NCBI RefSeq assembly: GCF_021216675.1 | Contig: NZ_CP086120.1 | Span: forward strand, 2,710,501-2,774,500 | Direction of reading: 5' to 3' | Source: Streptomyces gobiensis | GTDB lineage: Bacteria; Actinomycetota; Actinomycetes; Streptomycetales; Streptomycetaceae | Length of the DNA stretch: 64,000 nucleotides | Part shown: one piece after another, positions 6,281 to 14,883 of the stretch | Layout: every line of letters starts with the position of its first letter | How positions within the stretch are numbered: the stretch's first letter is position 1 | The notes under the pieces: model-generated | Database searches by the model: none | Told to the model about the DNA's origin: nothing | What the model saw: only the letters and a program-made list of their open reading frames with translations | Position numbers and translations under genes: made by a program

Positions 6281-7687
6281 TCAGTCGTCGCCGGTGCGCT
6301 TGCCCAGGGTGATCTCGGTTGTGGCCTTTTTGCCGTTGCGCTCGTAGGTCACCTTGACCTTTTCGCCGGGCTCATGGGTCCAGATCTCGCTGATCAGGGT
6401 GGGGCCGCTGTCGATCGCCGTGCCGTCCATCCTGGTGATGACGTCGCCCGGCTTCAGTCCGGCCTTGTCCGCCGGGCCGCCGGGGACCACGGAGCCGGTG
6501 CCGTCCGCGGCCCTGGCCGAGATGGTGGCGCCCTGGCCCTGCTTGGTCATGTCGACCGTGGCGCCGATGACCGGGTAGACCGGGCGGCCGGTCTCGATCA
6601 GGGTCTGTGCGACCCGCTTTGCCTGGTCGATCGGGATGGCGAAGCCGAGGCCGATGCTGCCGGCCGAGCCGCCGCCGAGGCCGTCGCTCGCCGACTGGAT
6701 GGCGGAGTTGACGCCGATGACCGCGCCCTTGGCGTTGAGCAGGGGGCCGCCGGAGTTGCCCGGGTTGATGGAGGCGTCGGTCTGCAGGGCGCTCATGTAG
6801 GAGGCCTTGGAGCCCTCGCCGTCGCTGGAGGCGACGGGGCGGTTCAGGGCGCTGACGATGCCGGTGGTGACGGTGCCGGACAGGCCGTAGGGGGCGCCGA
6901 TCGCGATGGTCGGGTCGCCGACGGCGACCTCGTCCGACTTACCGAGGGGTACCGGCTTCAGCTTGCGGTCGCCGGGGTTCTTGAGCTTGATGACCGCGAC
7001 GTCATAGCCCTGGGCACGGCCGACGACCTCGGCGGCGTACTTCTTGCCGTCGGAGAAGACCGTGGTCAGCCGGCCGCCGTCGGCCGCGCTGGCGACCACG
7101 TGGTTGTTGGTGAGGATGTGGCCCTGCTTGTCGAAGACGAAGCCGGTGCCGGTGCCGCCGCGGCCGCCGCCGTTGGTCTGGATCGTCGCCACGCTCGGCA
7201 GCGCCTTGGCGGCGATTCCGGCGACCGAGTCGGGGGCACGGCTGACGCTCTTGGGGCCGGACGGCGCGGTGATGGTGTCCGAGCTGGGGGCGTTATTGCG
7301 GTCGGCGGCCCAGAAGCCGATGCCGCCGCCGACGCCGCCCGCGATGAGGGCCACCGCGAGTGCGGCGGCGATGAGGCCGCCGCGCCTGCGCTCCGGGGGC
7401 GGCGGAGGCGGTATGGGAGCGCCCCAGGGCTGGCCGGGGCCGCCGTACGGGGGCGGCGGCGGACCGGCGGGGGCGGGGGGCGGCGTGGGGACGCCCCAGG
7501 GGCCGGGGTGACCGGCTGGCGGGGGCGGGCCGGGGGCGGCCGGGGGTTCCTCAGCGGGGTCGATCTTCCTTAGCTGGGTCGTCGACGACTCCTGCGGCGC
7601 CTCCTGCGGCACGCGGTCGGCAGGCGCCGTCTCGTCGGCCCGGCCCGCCTCCGGCGAGCGGTCGACGCCCTCGTGCTCGGTGCTCAC
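6281..7687 (-). CDS. membrane-anchored HtrA/DegP-like serine protease with PDZ domain
   Basis: A 468-residue S1C protease that degrades or processes misfolded or specific exported proteins outside the cytoplasm. Layout: an acidic then Pro-rich cytoplasmic N-terminus (to about residue 103), one membrane segment (residues 104-128), a trypsin-like domain and a C-terminal PDZ domain. The catalytic triad is visible: His in LTNNHVVAS (about 196), Asp in YDVAVIKL (about 229) and Ser in NPGNSGGPL (about 312). The GTG start at 7687 follows GAGGAG by 7 bases; a longer frame to 7726 lacks a ribosome site. It is divergent from the GDPD gene, with about 200 bases between. A position beside tRNA-Ser fits the conserved Streptomyces order I recall. 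Confidence 0.95.
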   Translation of the reverse strand: MSTEHEGVDRSPEAGRADETAPADRVPQEAPQESSTTQLRKIDPAEEPPAAPGPPPPAGHPGPWGVPTPPPAPAGPPPPPYGGPGQPWGAPIPPPPPPERRRGGLIAAALAVALIAGGVGGGIGFWAADRNNAPSSDTITAPSGPKSVSRAPDSVAGIAAKALPSVATIQTNGGGRGGTGTGFVFDKQGHILTNNHVVASAADGGRLTTVFSDGKKYAAEVVGRAQGYDVAVIKLKNPGDRKLKPVPLGKSDEVAVGDPTIAIGAPYGLSGTVTTGIVSALNRPVASSDGEGSKASYMSALQTDASINPGNSGGPLLNAKGAVIGVNSAIQSASDGLGGGSAGSIGLGFAIPIDQAKRVAQTLIETGRPVYPVIGATVDMTKQGQGATISARAADGTGSVVPGGPADKAGLKPGDVITRMDGTAIDSGPTLISEIWTHEPGEKVKVTYERNGKKATTEITLGKRTGDD

Positions 7688-7887
7688 AGCTATCTCCTCA
7701 GGTACACGGCAGTCACAGACAGGCAATCACGTTATGTCCAGTGTGCAGTCAGCTTTTCCCATCGCGTGTCAGGTCGGCGTAAGCCATACGGTGCACCGGC
7801 CCGCTCATTTCTTATCCCGGCAGAACGGGGCGCGGGCCGCTCGTAGCCGCGGCATCGTCCGACCGGGTGCGGTGGGACGATAATCCA

Positions 7888-8670
7888 GTGCGCCCCATTT
7901 CCGTCATCGCTCACCGCGGCGCCTCCGAGGATGCCGCCGAGCACACCCTCGCCGCGTACCGCAAAGCCATCGAGCACGGTGCTCACGCGCTCGAATGCGA
8001 TGTGCGGCTCACCGCCGACGGCCATCTGGTCTGTGTCCACGACCGCCGGGTCAACCGCGTCTCCAACGGCCGTGGCGCCGTCTCCGCGCTGGAGCTCGCC
8101 GACCTCGCCGCGCTTGACTTCGGCTCCCTGAAGGACCCGTACGAGGGGCCCGACAGTGAGGACCGGGGCCGTACCTCTGTGCTGACCCTGGCCCGGCTGC
8201 TCAGGCTGGTCAAGGAGTCCGCTGAGGCAGGGCACCCCGTTGAGCTGGCCATTGAGACCAAGCACCCCTCCCGCTGGGCGGGCCAGGTCGAGGACCGGCT
8301 CATCGGCCTCCTCAGGGAGTACGAGCTGTCCACACAGGTCCGGGTGATGAGCTTCTCGGCCCGGTCACTGCACCGGATCCACACCGCCGCGCCACACATT
8401 CCGACCGTCTATCTGATGCAGTTCCTGCTGCCGCGCCACCGTGAGGGGCGGCTGCCGCCCGGGGTGCGGATCACGGGACCGAGCATGCGGATCGTCCGCA
8501 GCCACCCGGACTATGTGATCCGGGCGCAGCGCGCTGGGCACCAGGTGCACGTATGGACGGTGGACGATCCCATCGATGTCGAGCTCTGCGCCCGGCTCGA
8601 TGTCGACGCCGTGATTACTAATCGACCGCGGCAAGTCTTGTCTCAGTTGTCGGAACTTGGGTGCGTCTAA
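7888..8670 (+). CDS. glycerophosphodiester phosphodiesterase family protein
   Basis: A 260-residue GDPD TIM-barrel enzyme, expected to hydrolyse glycerophosphodiesters to an alcohol and glycerol-3-phosphate. The hallmark first strand and metal/catalytic residues are present near the start: VIAHRGASEDAAEHTLAAY, then ALECDVRLTADGHLVCVHD, giving the H-R, E-x-D and H-D residues. LAIETKH supplies a later acidic/Lys site, and VHVWTVDD the C-terminal strand. No signal peptide is seen, so it should be cytosolic. I chose GTG 7888, which opens directly into the first barrel strand as in related Streptomyces proteins; GTG 7867 is seven codons upstream. Confidence 0.9.
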   Translation: MRPISVIAHRGASEDAAEHTLAAYRKAIEHGAHALECDVRLTADGHLVCVHDRRVNRVSNGRGAVSALELADLAALDFGSLKDPYEGPDSEDRGRTSVLTLARLLRLVKESAEAGHPVELAIETKHPSRWAGQVEDRLIGLLREYELSTQVRVMSFSARSLHRIHTAAPHIPTVYLMQFLLPRHREGRLPPGVRITGPSMRIVRSHPDYVIRAQRAGHQVHVWTVDDPIDVELCARLDVDAVITNRPRQVLSQLSELGCV

Positions 8671-8710
8671 GGCTTTAGTACTGGCGACTCAATTACGGGG
8701 AGTGCCCCGG

Positions 8711-8744
8711 CGCATTCGTTCCGTATCGCTTCGTTACGAATGCG
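8711..8744. promoter_or_regulatory. 9-bp inverted repeat upstream of the RsbW-like gene
   Basis: CGCATTCGT at 8711-8719 is repeated as its exact complement at 8736-8744, with a 16-base spacer that itself repeats TTCGTT-like sequence. It lies in the 156-base gap between the GDPD gene and the RsbW-like gene, about 85 bases before that gene's start. The spacing suits a dimeric regulator site or an RNA hairpin in the leader. I know of no match to a named operator. Confidence 0.4.
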
Positions 8745-8826
8745 TCAAGCGATCGCACCTGGCCGGTTTCCGGTCTGGGCCATTGGGGCATCCATCACGT
8801 GGCGTGGGGCAAAGGAGGTCTCGGGG

Positions 8827-9345
8827 GTGGCGTTGGTGGTGGCACATGAGGTGCCGACTTCGTCGACCATGGCCGTGCCCCATGGTCCTGTGGGCGTAGG
8901 TCAGGCGCGACGGCGTATGCGTGCGGAGCTACGCGCGTCCGGCACGCCCGATTCGGTTGTGGAAGACGCGGTTCTGATCCTTTCCGAAATGCTCAGCAAC
9001 TCCTGCCGTCACGCGCGGCCGCTCTCCCCGGACGATTCGATACGGGCCGACTGGAGCCGGGACGCGGGAGGCGAGCTCACGATTTCCGTCACCGATGGTG
9101 GTGGCCCGACCCGACCACTTCCGGCCACTCCCTCGGTCACCGCACATGGCGGCCGGGGTCTGTCGATCATCACTTCGCTCGCCCGGGACTGGGGCGTACG
9201 CGAGGACGGCGCCATTGGCGGGGTGACCGTATGGGCCGTGGTGGCACCGGCCAATGGCTTTGGCACCGCACGCGGCTTCGGCCTGATCGACATCGAGAGC
9301 ATCGATGAGATCGGCGAGATGAATGAGATAGACGAGCTCACGTAA
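8827..9345 (+). CDS. RsbW/SpoIIAB-like ATP-binding regulatory protein
   Basis: A 172-residue protein with a GHKL ATPase fold of the anti-sigma-factor kinase group, typically binding a sigma factor or its antagonist. The N box is seen in ILSEMLSNSCRHA, the G1 box in VTDGGGPTRP and the G2 region in GGRGLSIITSLARDWG. The C-terminal tail is acidic (ESIDEIGEMNEIDELT). A textbook AAAGGAGG ends 7 bases before GTG 8827, so the longer upstream frame is rejected. No sigma factor is adjacent, so its partner is unknown. Many such Streptomyces proteins are orphan regulators of development or stress. Confidence 0.85.
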   Translation: MALVVAHEVPTSSTMAVPHGPVGVGQARRRMRAELRASGTPDSVVEDAVLILSEMLSNSCRHARPLSPDDSIRADWSRDAGGELTISVTDGGGPTRPLPATPSVTAHGGRGLSIITSLARDWGVREDGAIGGVTVWAVVAPANGFGTARGFGLIDIESIDEIGEMNEIDELT

Positions 9346-9424
9346 CACACGGAACGACGGGTAACGACGGGTTAGGCTCGCGCGCGACAGTGTTGCCAGG
9401 TTGTACGACACGGAGACCCGCGCC

Positions 9425-10393
9425 ATGGCCAAGAAGCGCCGACCCCAGCCCAAGGCTTCCCAGCCGCAGCTCATCGACGGGGAGATCCCGGTCGTCGGTG
9501 CCCGTGAGCCATGCCCCTGTGGCTCCGGCCGCCGCTACAAGGCCTGCCACGGCCGTGCGGCCGCCCAGGCCGTGACCGAGCTGGTGCAGCGGCCGTTCGA
9601 GGGGCTCCCCGGAGAGTGCGACTGGGTCGCGCTGCGCGAGCTCGTGCCCGCCGCGACCGCCCCGCTCACCCTCAAGGACGGCCTCCCGGAGGACGTACCG
9701 TCGGCCACGCTCGCCACCGTGCTGCCGATGGCCTGGCCCGCGCTGCGCCGGGACGACGGCAGCGTCCTGCTGGGTCTGCAGAACGACACCTCGTCCGGTG
9801 ACATCAGCCGCGATCTCGCCGATGTGCTGCTGCGCGCGATGAGCGACAAGCCCGGTAATCCGGTCGCCGCCGAGCGCACCACGGGTGAGGGTCCGCGACT
9901 TCAGGATCTGCTCGACACCAGCGCACCGTTCACGCCAGAGGTGCACTCCGGCTTTGAGTTCTGGCTGAGCGACGCCGAGAGCGCCACCGGCGAGGTGGCG
10001 GCCTCCCTGGAACGCGCCAACTCCGCCGCGCTGCCCACCTCCCGGCTCACCGGTGTGGAGGCCGCCTACTGGTGCGAGACCCCGGAGAAGAACCATCTGC
10101 GCTGGGTCATGCCGCATCCGGAGGACCAGCTCCTGAACGCCCTGGCGCGACTGCAGGCAGCGGGCGCCTCCTCGCTCGGTGAAGACACCCGTCTGGTCGG
10201 CTCGTTCCGGGCACATGGACTGATGGTGCCGGTCTGGGACCTGCCGAGCGGGATGACCGCCGACGCGTGCGAGCGGCCCGCGACAGCCTTCGCTGAGCGG
10301 CTTGGTGAGGCACTGGCCAGCAGCGCCCCGCTCAACTCGGAGGAGCGGCGGGCACGGAGCGGGCTCACCAACCGGCAGATCACCTTGAGCTAG
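9425..10393 (+). CDS. SEC-C zinc-motif protein (DUF5926-like)
   Basis: A 322-residue cytosolic protein. Residues about 26-40 form a SEC-C zinc-binding motif (EPCPCGSGRRYKACHG: C-x-C-x8-C-H), preceded by a basic tail (MAKKRRPQPK). The remainder is an uncharacterised alpha/beta domain widespread in actinobacteria; I recall it as DUF5926. SEC-C motifs are known from SecA, where they contact SecB or the ribosome, but the function here is unknown. GGAGA precedes the ATG. The 3' end carries a 17-bp tandem duplication that includes the stop codon. Confidence 0.85.
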   Translation: MAKKRRPQPKASQPQLIDGEIPVVGAREPCPCGSGRRYKACHGRAAAQAVTELVQRPFEGLPGECDWVALRELVPAATAPLTLKDGLPEDVPSATLATVLPMAWPALRRDDGSVLLGLQNDTSSGDISRDLADVLLRAMSDKPGNPVAAERTTGEGPRLQDLLDTSAPFTPEVHSGFEFWLSDAESATGEVAASLERANSAALPTSRLTGVEAAYWCETPEKNHLRWVMPHPEDQLLNALARLQAAGASSLGEDTRLVGSFRAHGLMVPVWDLPSGMTADACERPATAFAERLGEALASSAPLNSEERRARSGLTNRQITLS

Positions 10394-10413
10394 CCGTCAC
10401 CTTGAGCTAGCCG
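10380..10413. repeat. 17-bp tandem duplication spanning the SEC-C gene stop
   Basis: TCACCTTGAGCTAGCCG occurs twice head to tail (10380-10396 and 10397-10413). The first copy contains the last sense codons and the TAG stop of the SEC-C gene; the second lies in the untranslated region. Being perfect, it looks like recent replication slippage. Confidence 0.9.
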
Positions 10414-10540
10414 AACGAAGTAGTTGAATGATCAAGGAAGCGTGATTCCGGTCACAACTCCCGGCTTGAACAGTTAAATCCGCGTCTTAAAAGGCACGCC
10501 GGAATTTGCGAACGGCCAATCTCTTGTTACCGTTCTAGGA

Positions 10541-10584
10541 GCCCGGTCGCTGGTGCATCCCCCGTCGCCAGCGACCGGGCGTTT
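10541..10584 (+). ncRNA. strong C-rich-loop hairpin: candidate 6C-type sRNA or terminator
   Basis: GCCCGGTCGCTGG and its exact complement form a 13-bp stem around a loop containing CCCCC, followed by GTTT. The conserved actinobacterial 6C RNA consists of hairpins with cytosine-rich loops. From memory, the S. coelicolor homologue (scr3974) lies beside this same SEC-C gene, which supports the assignment. Only one clear hairpin is visible; the following TTCC/GGAA pairing is weak. The A/T-rich leader at 10470-10540 could contain its promoter. An ordinary bidirectional terminator for the two convergent flanking genes is the alternative. Confidence 0.45.
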
Positions 10585-10600
10585 CCATATCCGGAACCGG

Positions 10601-11257
10601 TCAATCCACTTGTTCCGTAGGAGAGTTGCTTCCCGAGCGCAGCAGCATCCGGTCCTCACCCGGCGCCTCGATCTCCGCCACCGCCGAATAGGGGTGTTCA
10701 CCCTGCACCGGGTGCACCGTGCGCTGCCGCGGGGTCTCACACATTCCCGGCCCACCCGACGCGGGCAGCGCGCAATACACCTGAAGTGTCCGCCCATCGG
10801 GCCGCATCAACGTCATGACGCCACGCAGCGGACGGCCACTCGTATTGCGGTAGTAGGTCCGTCCCCAGGTCGCGTGGTCCTCCGTCAGTACGCAGGTCTG
10901 CGCCTCCACCCCGGCGGTGGAGGCGAGTTCGGGGCCGCAGATCGCGGAAGGTCCGCTACCGGTGGCCGAGGAGAGGTCTTTTCCAGCCAGCGGCCCATCG
11001 GCCAAAGGAGTGCCCAGCGGCACACCCTGGGGAGAGGGCGACGCCCCGGCGGTTTGCCCCGGCGGGGCATCGGGAGAGGACACGGCGCGGGACACCCGTG
11101 ACAGGGAGCCGGTCTTCCCGTCCTCCACTGTGGCTGGCTCCCCCGGCCCGGCCGTCGCGACCGCGAGAGGCAGCGCGACGGCGAGCGTGACCGCGACGGT
11201 GAGCACGGCCACGCGAAGGTTCGAGGCACGCTGCGACTTTGCCTGCGACTTTGACAT
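10601..11257 (-). CDS. secreted hypothetical protein
   Basis: A 218-residue protein with an N-terminal signal sequence: a basic MSKSQAKSQR region, a hydrophobic core (VAVLTVAVTLAVALPLAVATA) and probable cleavage after ATA. It continues as a Ser/Pro/Gly-rich linker to about residue 100, then a small domain with four cysteines (ICGPELA, QTCVLTE, VYCALP, GMCETP) compatible with two disulfides. I know of no catalytic motif. It is convergent with the SEC-C gene, the strong hairpin at 10541-10584 lying between their 3' ends. The start has no good ribosome site, so the transcript may be leaderless or the start may lie elsewhere. Confidence 0.75.
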   Translation of the reverse strand: MSKSQAKSQRASNLRVAVLTVAVTLAVALPLAVATAGPGEPATVEDGKTGSLSRVSRAVSSPDAPPGQTAGASPSPQGVPLGTPLADGPLAGKDLSSATGSGPSAICGPELASTAGVEAQTCVLTEDHATWGRTYYRNTSGRPLRGVMTLMRPDGRTLQVYCALPASGGPGMCETPRQRTVHPVQGEHPYSAVAEIEAPGEDRMLLRSGSNSPTEQVD

Positions 11258-11338
11258 GAGTCAGAACATATCGGGGGAATCACGGTGCTTGGCGCACTTC
11301 CAACCCGTATGGCGGACACGGCCGATGCCGCTCACACA

Positions 11339-12013
11339 TCAGTACGCCAGCTGGCTCCCGCCGTCCGGTGCGGTGGCACTGGCCTGGACGAGGACATCGA
11401 GCAGCGCGTCCATCCGGGGCAGATACGGCTGACCCGCCGAGGCCCGCCCCCGCCCCACCGTCGGCGGCCGCTCCCAGCGCACCCGGCCGCCCCCCGTGGT
11501 CGAGGGCGGCAACGGCACATAACCGCCCTCCCCATGGAAGCGGAGCGAACTGGGCACCCAGTCCTGGGCGTAGAGCAGCTCGCCCAGCTCCGCGAGGTCG
11601 TACGGGGCCACCAGCAGGGAGAAGCGGCTGAGGGTCGCTACCACCGGGCCGGTGCGCACACCGCGCCGGTCGAGCTCGCGCAGCGCCCGCGCCCCGGCGA
11701 TCGCCGGGAGGCTGAGCGCACACGGCGCCTGGCCGCCGGTGGCCAGAATGATGGGCGCGGTGGGGCGATTGGTCCACCACCAACGGACCATCCGGGCATC
11801 GGTCGTGGCGGCCAGCAGGCCGGGGTCGAAGGGATGCGCGCCGGGCACCACACAGTCGGGGTGCGGACAGGCGCACATACGTTTGGACTGGCGCTTGGAC
11901 TCTCGCAGAGCCGCACCGGGGAGCACCGGCCACTGCCACTGGGTGGCACAGGTGAGCGCGGCACTACGCCGCGCCCAGCGGGTCACGCGTCGCCTTCCGA
12001 GGATCTCGCGCAT
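11339..12013 (-). CDS. bifunctional DNA primase/polymerase-domain protein (stand-alone)
   Basis: A 224-residue protein that resembles the N-terminal primase-polymerase fold of plasmid and AICE proteins without the helicase part. It opens MREILGRRRVTRWARRSAA, has a cysteine pair plus histidine (ACPHPDCVVPGAHP) that may bind zinc, and contains WWTNRPTAPIILATGG where the family has its metal-binding strand. Chromosomal single-domain versions are conserved in Streptomyces at this place. The canonical catalytic acidic D-x-D pair is not obvious, so it may be a non-catalytic derivative. AAAGGAA lies about 11 bases before ATG 12013; the frame extends to 12091 without support. Confidence 0.7.
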   Translation of the reverse strand: MREILGRRRVTRWARRSAALTCATQWQWPVLPGAALRESKRQSKRMCACPHPDCVVPGAHPFDPGLLAATTDARMVRWWWTNRPTAPIILATGGQAPCALSLPAIAGARALRELDRRGVRTGPVVATLSRFSLLVAPYDLAELGELLYAQDWVPSSLRFHGEGGYVPLPPSTTGGGRVRWERPPTVGRGRASAGQPYLPRMDALLDVLVQASATAPDGGSQLAY

Positions 12014-12565
12014 GAGCGCTCGTTCCTTTCCGTTAACGCCAAAGATCGACAAGGATCTACCAAGGCCGACAAGGACCGTCGAGCCCATCACAACACGTGG
12101 ATCTCACGTCACCGCACGTACAAAGCAGCGCATCACGCCGTGGGCCGAGCGTGGAACGTGGCGGGGGGTGGCGCGCGCATGGCGCTTACGCTCCGTACAG
12201 TCTGTACTTGCCTGGTGCTGTACTTGCCTGGTGCCCTGATCTTTTCGCCACTTACGGACACGGGCCCGGCAACTGCCGACTGAGACGCAGAGACCCGTCA
12301 CCAGGTTCCGACCGGGCCCCTCTACCCCGCGTCCTGCATTTCCATACCTACCCAGAACCGGCCTTGTGACCGCTGCTGAATGACGTCAGTCGACCTCGAA
12401 TTGACGCAACCAGGGTACTTTTCGCGCCAATCTGCGGGACACTCGGCTTGTCACCCCCCATAGCCAGGCACCGCCTGGACACCATCGCCCGCACAAGGAC
12501 AATGCTGGACATCCTGTCATCAGTGCGTGTACATGTGGATGCATTGCTGGCGGAGTTCGCATGAC
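12014..12565. other. 552-base divergent intergenic region
   Basis: This separates the primase-polymerase-like gene (leftward) and the GAF/SpoIIE phosphatase gene (rightward), so it should contain both promoters. It has a perfect 16-bp tandem duplication of TGTACTTGCCTGGTGC at 12203-12234. A possible -35-like TTGACG occurs near 12400, but I cannot pair it with a convincing -10. No gene with Streptomyces-like codon use is seen. Confidence 0.5.
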
Positions 12566-14110
12566 ATGGGGGTTTGCGATGCTATCGAGAGAAAAGACCT
12601 CCGGCGAAAGCCGCTGGCCATGAGTACGCACCACCCGCCAAAAGTGGCTGGAATCAACCCACCTGCGTCGCCGCCGGAGCACACTGCCCCGCCGAGTTCC
12701 TCCCCGCGCAGGTCACCCCGGCCCGCCGAGCCCGCGCACGGGTGCGCCGGGGAACACACCGCCCACGCCCCCGTCCCGGACGCCACCACCCGGACCGTTG
12801 ACCAGCTCGCGGCCGTCCAGGACCGGCTCGCGTGCTGGATCGGCGACCTCACCACGCTGCATGACCTCACCGAGCGGCTGGCGCGCGCCGCCACCCTCGA
12901 TGACACCCTGCAGGAGACGCTGCGCGCTGGTGCCGATCTGGTCGGCGCGCGCCGTGGGCTCATCGCACTGGAACCCACCGATGGTCTCGGTCCGCCCCGG
13001 ATGATCGGGCTCGGCCTCGGACGGTCAGATCTCGGCCAGATCGAAACGCTTCCGCAGGCCTCGGCTCCCTATGGCCGCCTGCTGGACGGGCTGCCCGCAC
13101 CCGGGCCCGGTCCCGACCCCGCGTACCGGGACCGGGACCGGGAAGAAATCACTCACTCCGATATCCCCGAGGAGGACGGCCTCGACCCCCGGCACCGCGA
13201 GGTCGCCGCGCGGCTCGGCTACGCCGCCAGCTACGCCGTCCCGCTGAGCACCGCCCACCCGGACCGGATGGGGGCCGCCGTCTGGCTCTATGACGAGCCC
13301 GCCGAGCCGACCGAGCGCCAGCGCCATCTACTGGGCCTCTACCTGCACTGCGCGGCGGAACACATCGCCCGGCAGATCGCCCTCGCCCGGGCCCAGGCCG
13401 CCGTCAGCACCGTCCGTGAGGAGCTGCTGCCCAGCCGGCTTCCCCGGGTGTCCGGGGTACGGCTGGCGGTACGGCACCGCACCGGGTCACGCGGTGGCGG
13501 TGACTGGTACGACGTGCTGCCGCTGCCCGAGGGCGCGCTCGGGCTCTCGGTTGGCGGGGTTACCGGCACCGGGCCGAGCGCGATCGCCGCGATGGGGCGG
13601 CTGCGGGCCTCCCTGCGCGCGTACGCGGTGATGGAGGGCGAGGATCCGGTCGCGGTGCTCTCGGATCTGGAGCTGCTGATGCGGCTTACGGAGCCGGCCC
13701 GTTCCGCCACGGCGCTCTTCGGCTACGCCGAACCGGCCGCCAGGAGGGTGGTGATCGCTGGGGCCGGGCACTGTCCGCCGCTGATCGTCGGGCCGCGGCG
13801 GTGTGAGTTCGCGGAGACCACGCTCTCCGCGCCGCTCGGGATGCTGGCGTGCTGGGAGGCGCCCAGCGTGGAACTGACGCTGGACGCTGGCGAAACGCTC
13901 CTGCTCTACAGCGACGGGCTGCTCCGCCGTACCGGTGAGCCGATGGACCGGGCCTTTGCCCGGCTGCAGGCTGCGGCGCTGCGTGCGGGGGCCTCGGTGG
14001 GGGATGATCCGGACGCGCTGGTGGACCAAGTCCTCAATACCGTCCTGTCGGACGGGCGGGCCGACGTGGACAGCGAGGAGGACGTGGTGCTCCTCGCCGC
14101 CCGGTTCTGA
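12566..14110 (+). CDS. GAF-domain PP2C/SpoIIE-type serine phosphatase
   Basis: About 514 residues. A disordered Pro-rich N-terminus (to about 80) leads into a GAF sensor domain (about 95-260) and a C-terminal SpoIIE phosphatase domain (about 300-510). Phosphatase motifs include GSRGGGDWYDVLPLP (metal-binding Asp), GGVTGTGPSAIAAMG, AGAGHCPPLIV and LLLYSDGLLRRTG. Typically it dephosphorylates anti-anti-sigma factors in partner-switching modules. In the motif usually written VGDVxGHG the first Asp appears as Gly (LSVGGVTGTGPSA), which might weaken catalysis. I used ATG 12566, with GGAG 10 bases upstream; GTG 12527, ATG 12533 and ATG 12620 are alternatives. Confidence 0.85.
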   Translation: MGVCDAIERKDLRRKPLAMSTHHPPKVAGINPPASPPEHTAPPSSSPRRSPRPAEPAHGCAGEHTAHAPVPDATTRTVDQLAAVQDRLACWIGDLTTLHDLTERLARAATLDDTLQETLRAGADLVGARRGLIALEPTDGLGPPRMIGLGLGRSDLGQIETLPQASAPYGRLLDGLPAPGPGPDPAYRDRDREEITHSDIPEEDGLDPRHREVAARLGYAASYAVPLSTAHPDRMGAAVWLYDEPAEPTERQRHLLGLYLHCAAEHIARQIALARAQAAVSTVREELLPSRLPRVSGVRLAVRHRTGSRGGGDWYDVLPLPEGALGLSVGGVTGTGPSAIAAMGRLRASLRAYAVMEGEDPVAVLSDLELLMRLTEPARSATALFGYAEPAARRVVIAGAGHCPPLIVGPRRCEFAETTLSAPLGMLACWEAPSVELTLDAGETLLLYSDGLLRRTGEPMDRAFARLQAAALRAGASVGDDPDALVDQVLNTVLSDGRADVDSEEDVVLLAARF

Positions 14111-14820
14111 CGCCCGCCCCGGGGCTCGCCGCGCTCGCGCCTACGGCGCGACCCAGCGGCTCCGCCGCGCGTGGCGGGGTTTGCGCCTGGCTGCGGGGTG
14201 CCGGGGTGGGTTTCCCCGTATCCCGCCCCTTCCCGGCTGTGCCGATATGCGGCTCCGCCGCGTGGCGGGGCTTCGCCCCGGGGCCCCCGGGAGGTTGGCC
14301 GGTGCGGGACGGTGGCCGGGGGTTGTGCCCACCACCCGCCCTTTCCCGGCTGCACCGATATGCGGCTCCGCCGCGCGGCGGGGCTCGCGCCCGGCTGCGG
14401 GGTGCCGGGGTGGGTTTCCCCGTATCCCGCCCCTTCCCGGAAACCGGGGCTTCGCCCCGGGGCCCCTGGGTGGCCCGGTGCGGGCCGGTGGCCGGGTTGT
14501 GCCCACCAAGCGTCGCGAGCTCCGTTGCGGGGTGGGCCGGAGCGTCGTGGCTGGTGTGGGTGGGTCGTTGCGTAGCAGGGCGGGCCCACGCCCCTCGCGG
14601 GGCTGCGAGTGCCCACAACAGGGGTGGGGTCTGGGGGCGGCAGCCCCCAGTTTCGGGAAGGGGCGGGTCAGGGGAACTCCCACCGCCGACAGCGTCGCTC
14701 AGCCAGCACCGACGGACGGAGTCCGGCGCAGGGGGCCGAAGCCCTTGAGGCGCCCCCGGCGCCGAGAGGTGCGAGGGCGCCGTTAAGAAGGGGCGGGCGC
14801 CGTTAAGCAGGGGCGGGTGC
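14111..14820. repeat. GC-rich modular palindromic repeat array
   Basis: About 700 bases without a gene, built from recurring blocks. A 48-bp block is exactly repeated at 14189-14236 and 14393-14440. CCGATATGCGGCTCCGCCGCG occurs at about 14242 and 14355. Self-complementary GGGGCTTCGCCCCGGGGCCCC-type arms and CCCTTCCCGG ends recur. The stretch 14495-14640 reappears inverted, with small differences, at about 39612-39765. Open frames across it are artefacts of composition. No transposase is present; it resembles a non-autonomous dispersed repeat family of Streptomyces. Confidence 0.8.
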
Positions 14821-14883
14821 CGTTGAGAAACGGGCGCATACGATGGGGGTCCGGTCCCAGTGCGTACGCAAGGAGGCAGCGAC

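Noticed and set aside
14111..14820. Genes in the GC-rich repeat region
   Set aside because: All frames are open for long stretches on both strands and show identical repeated peptides; no ribosome sites or domains.
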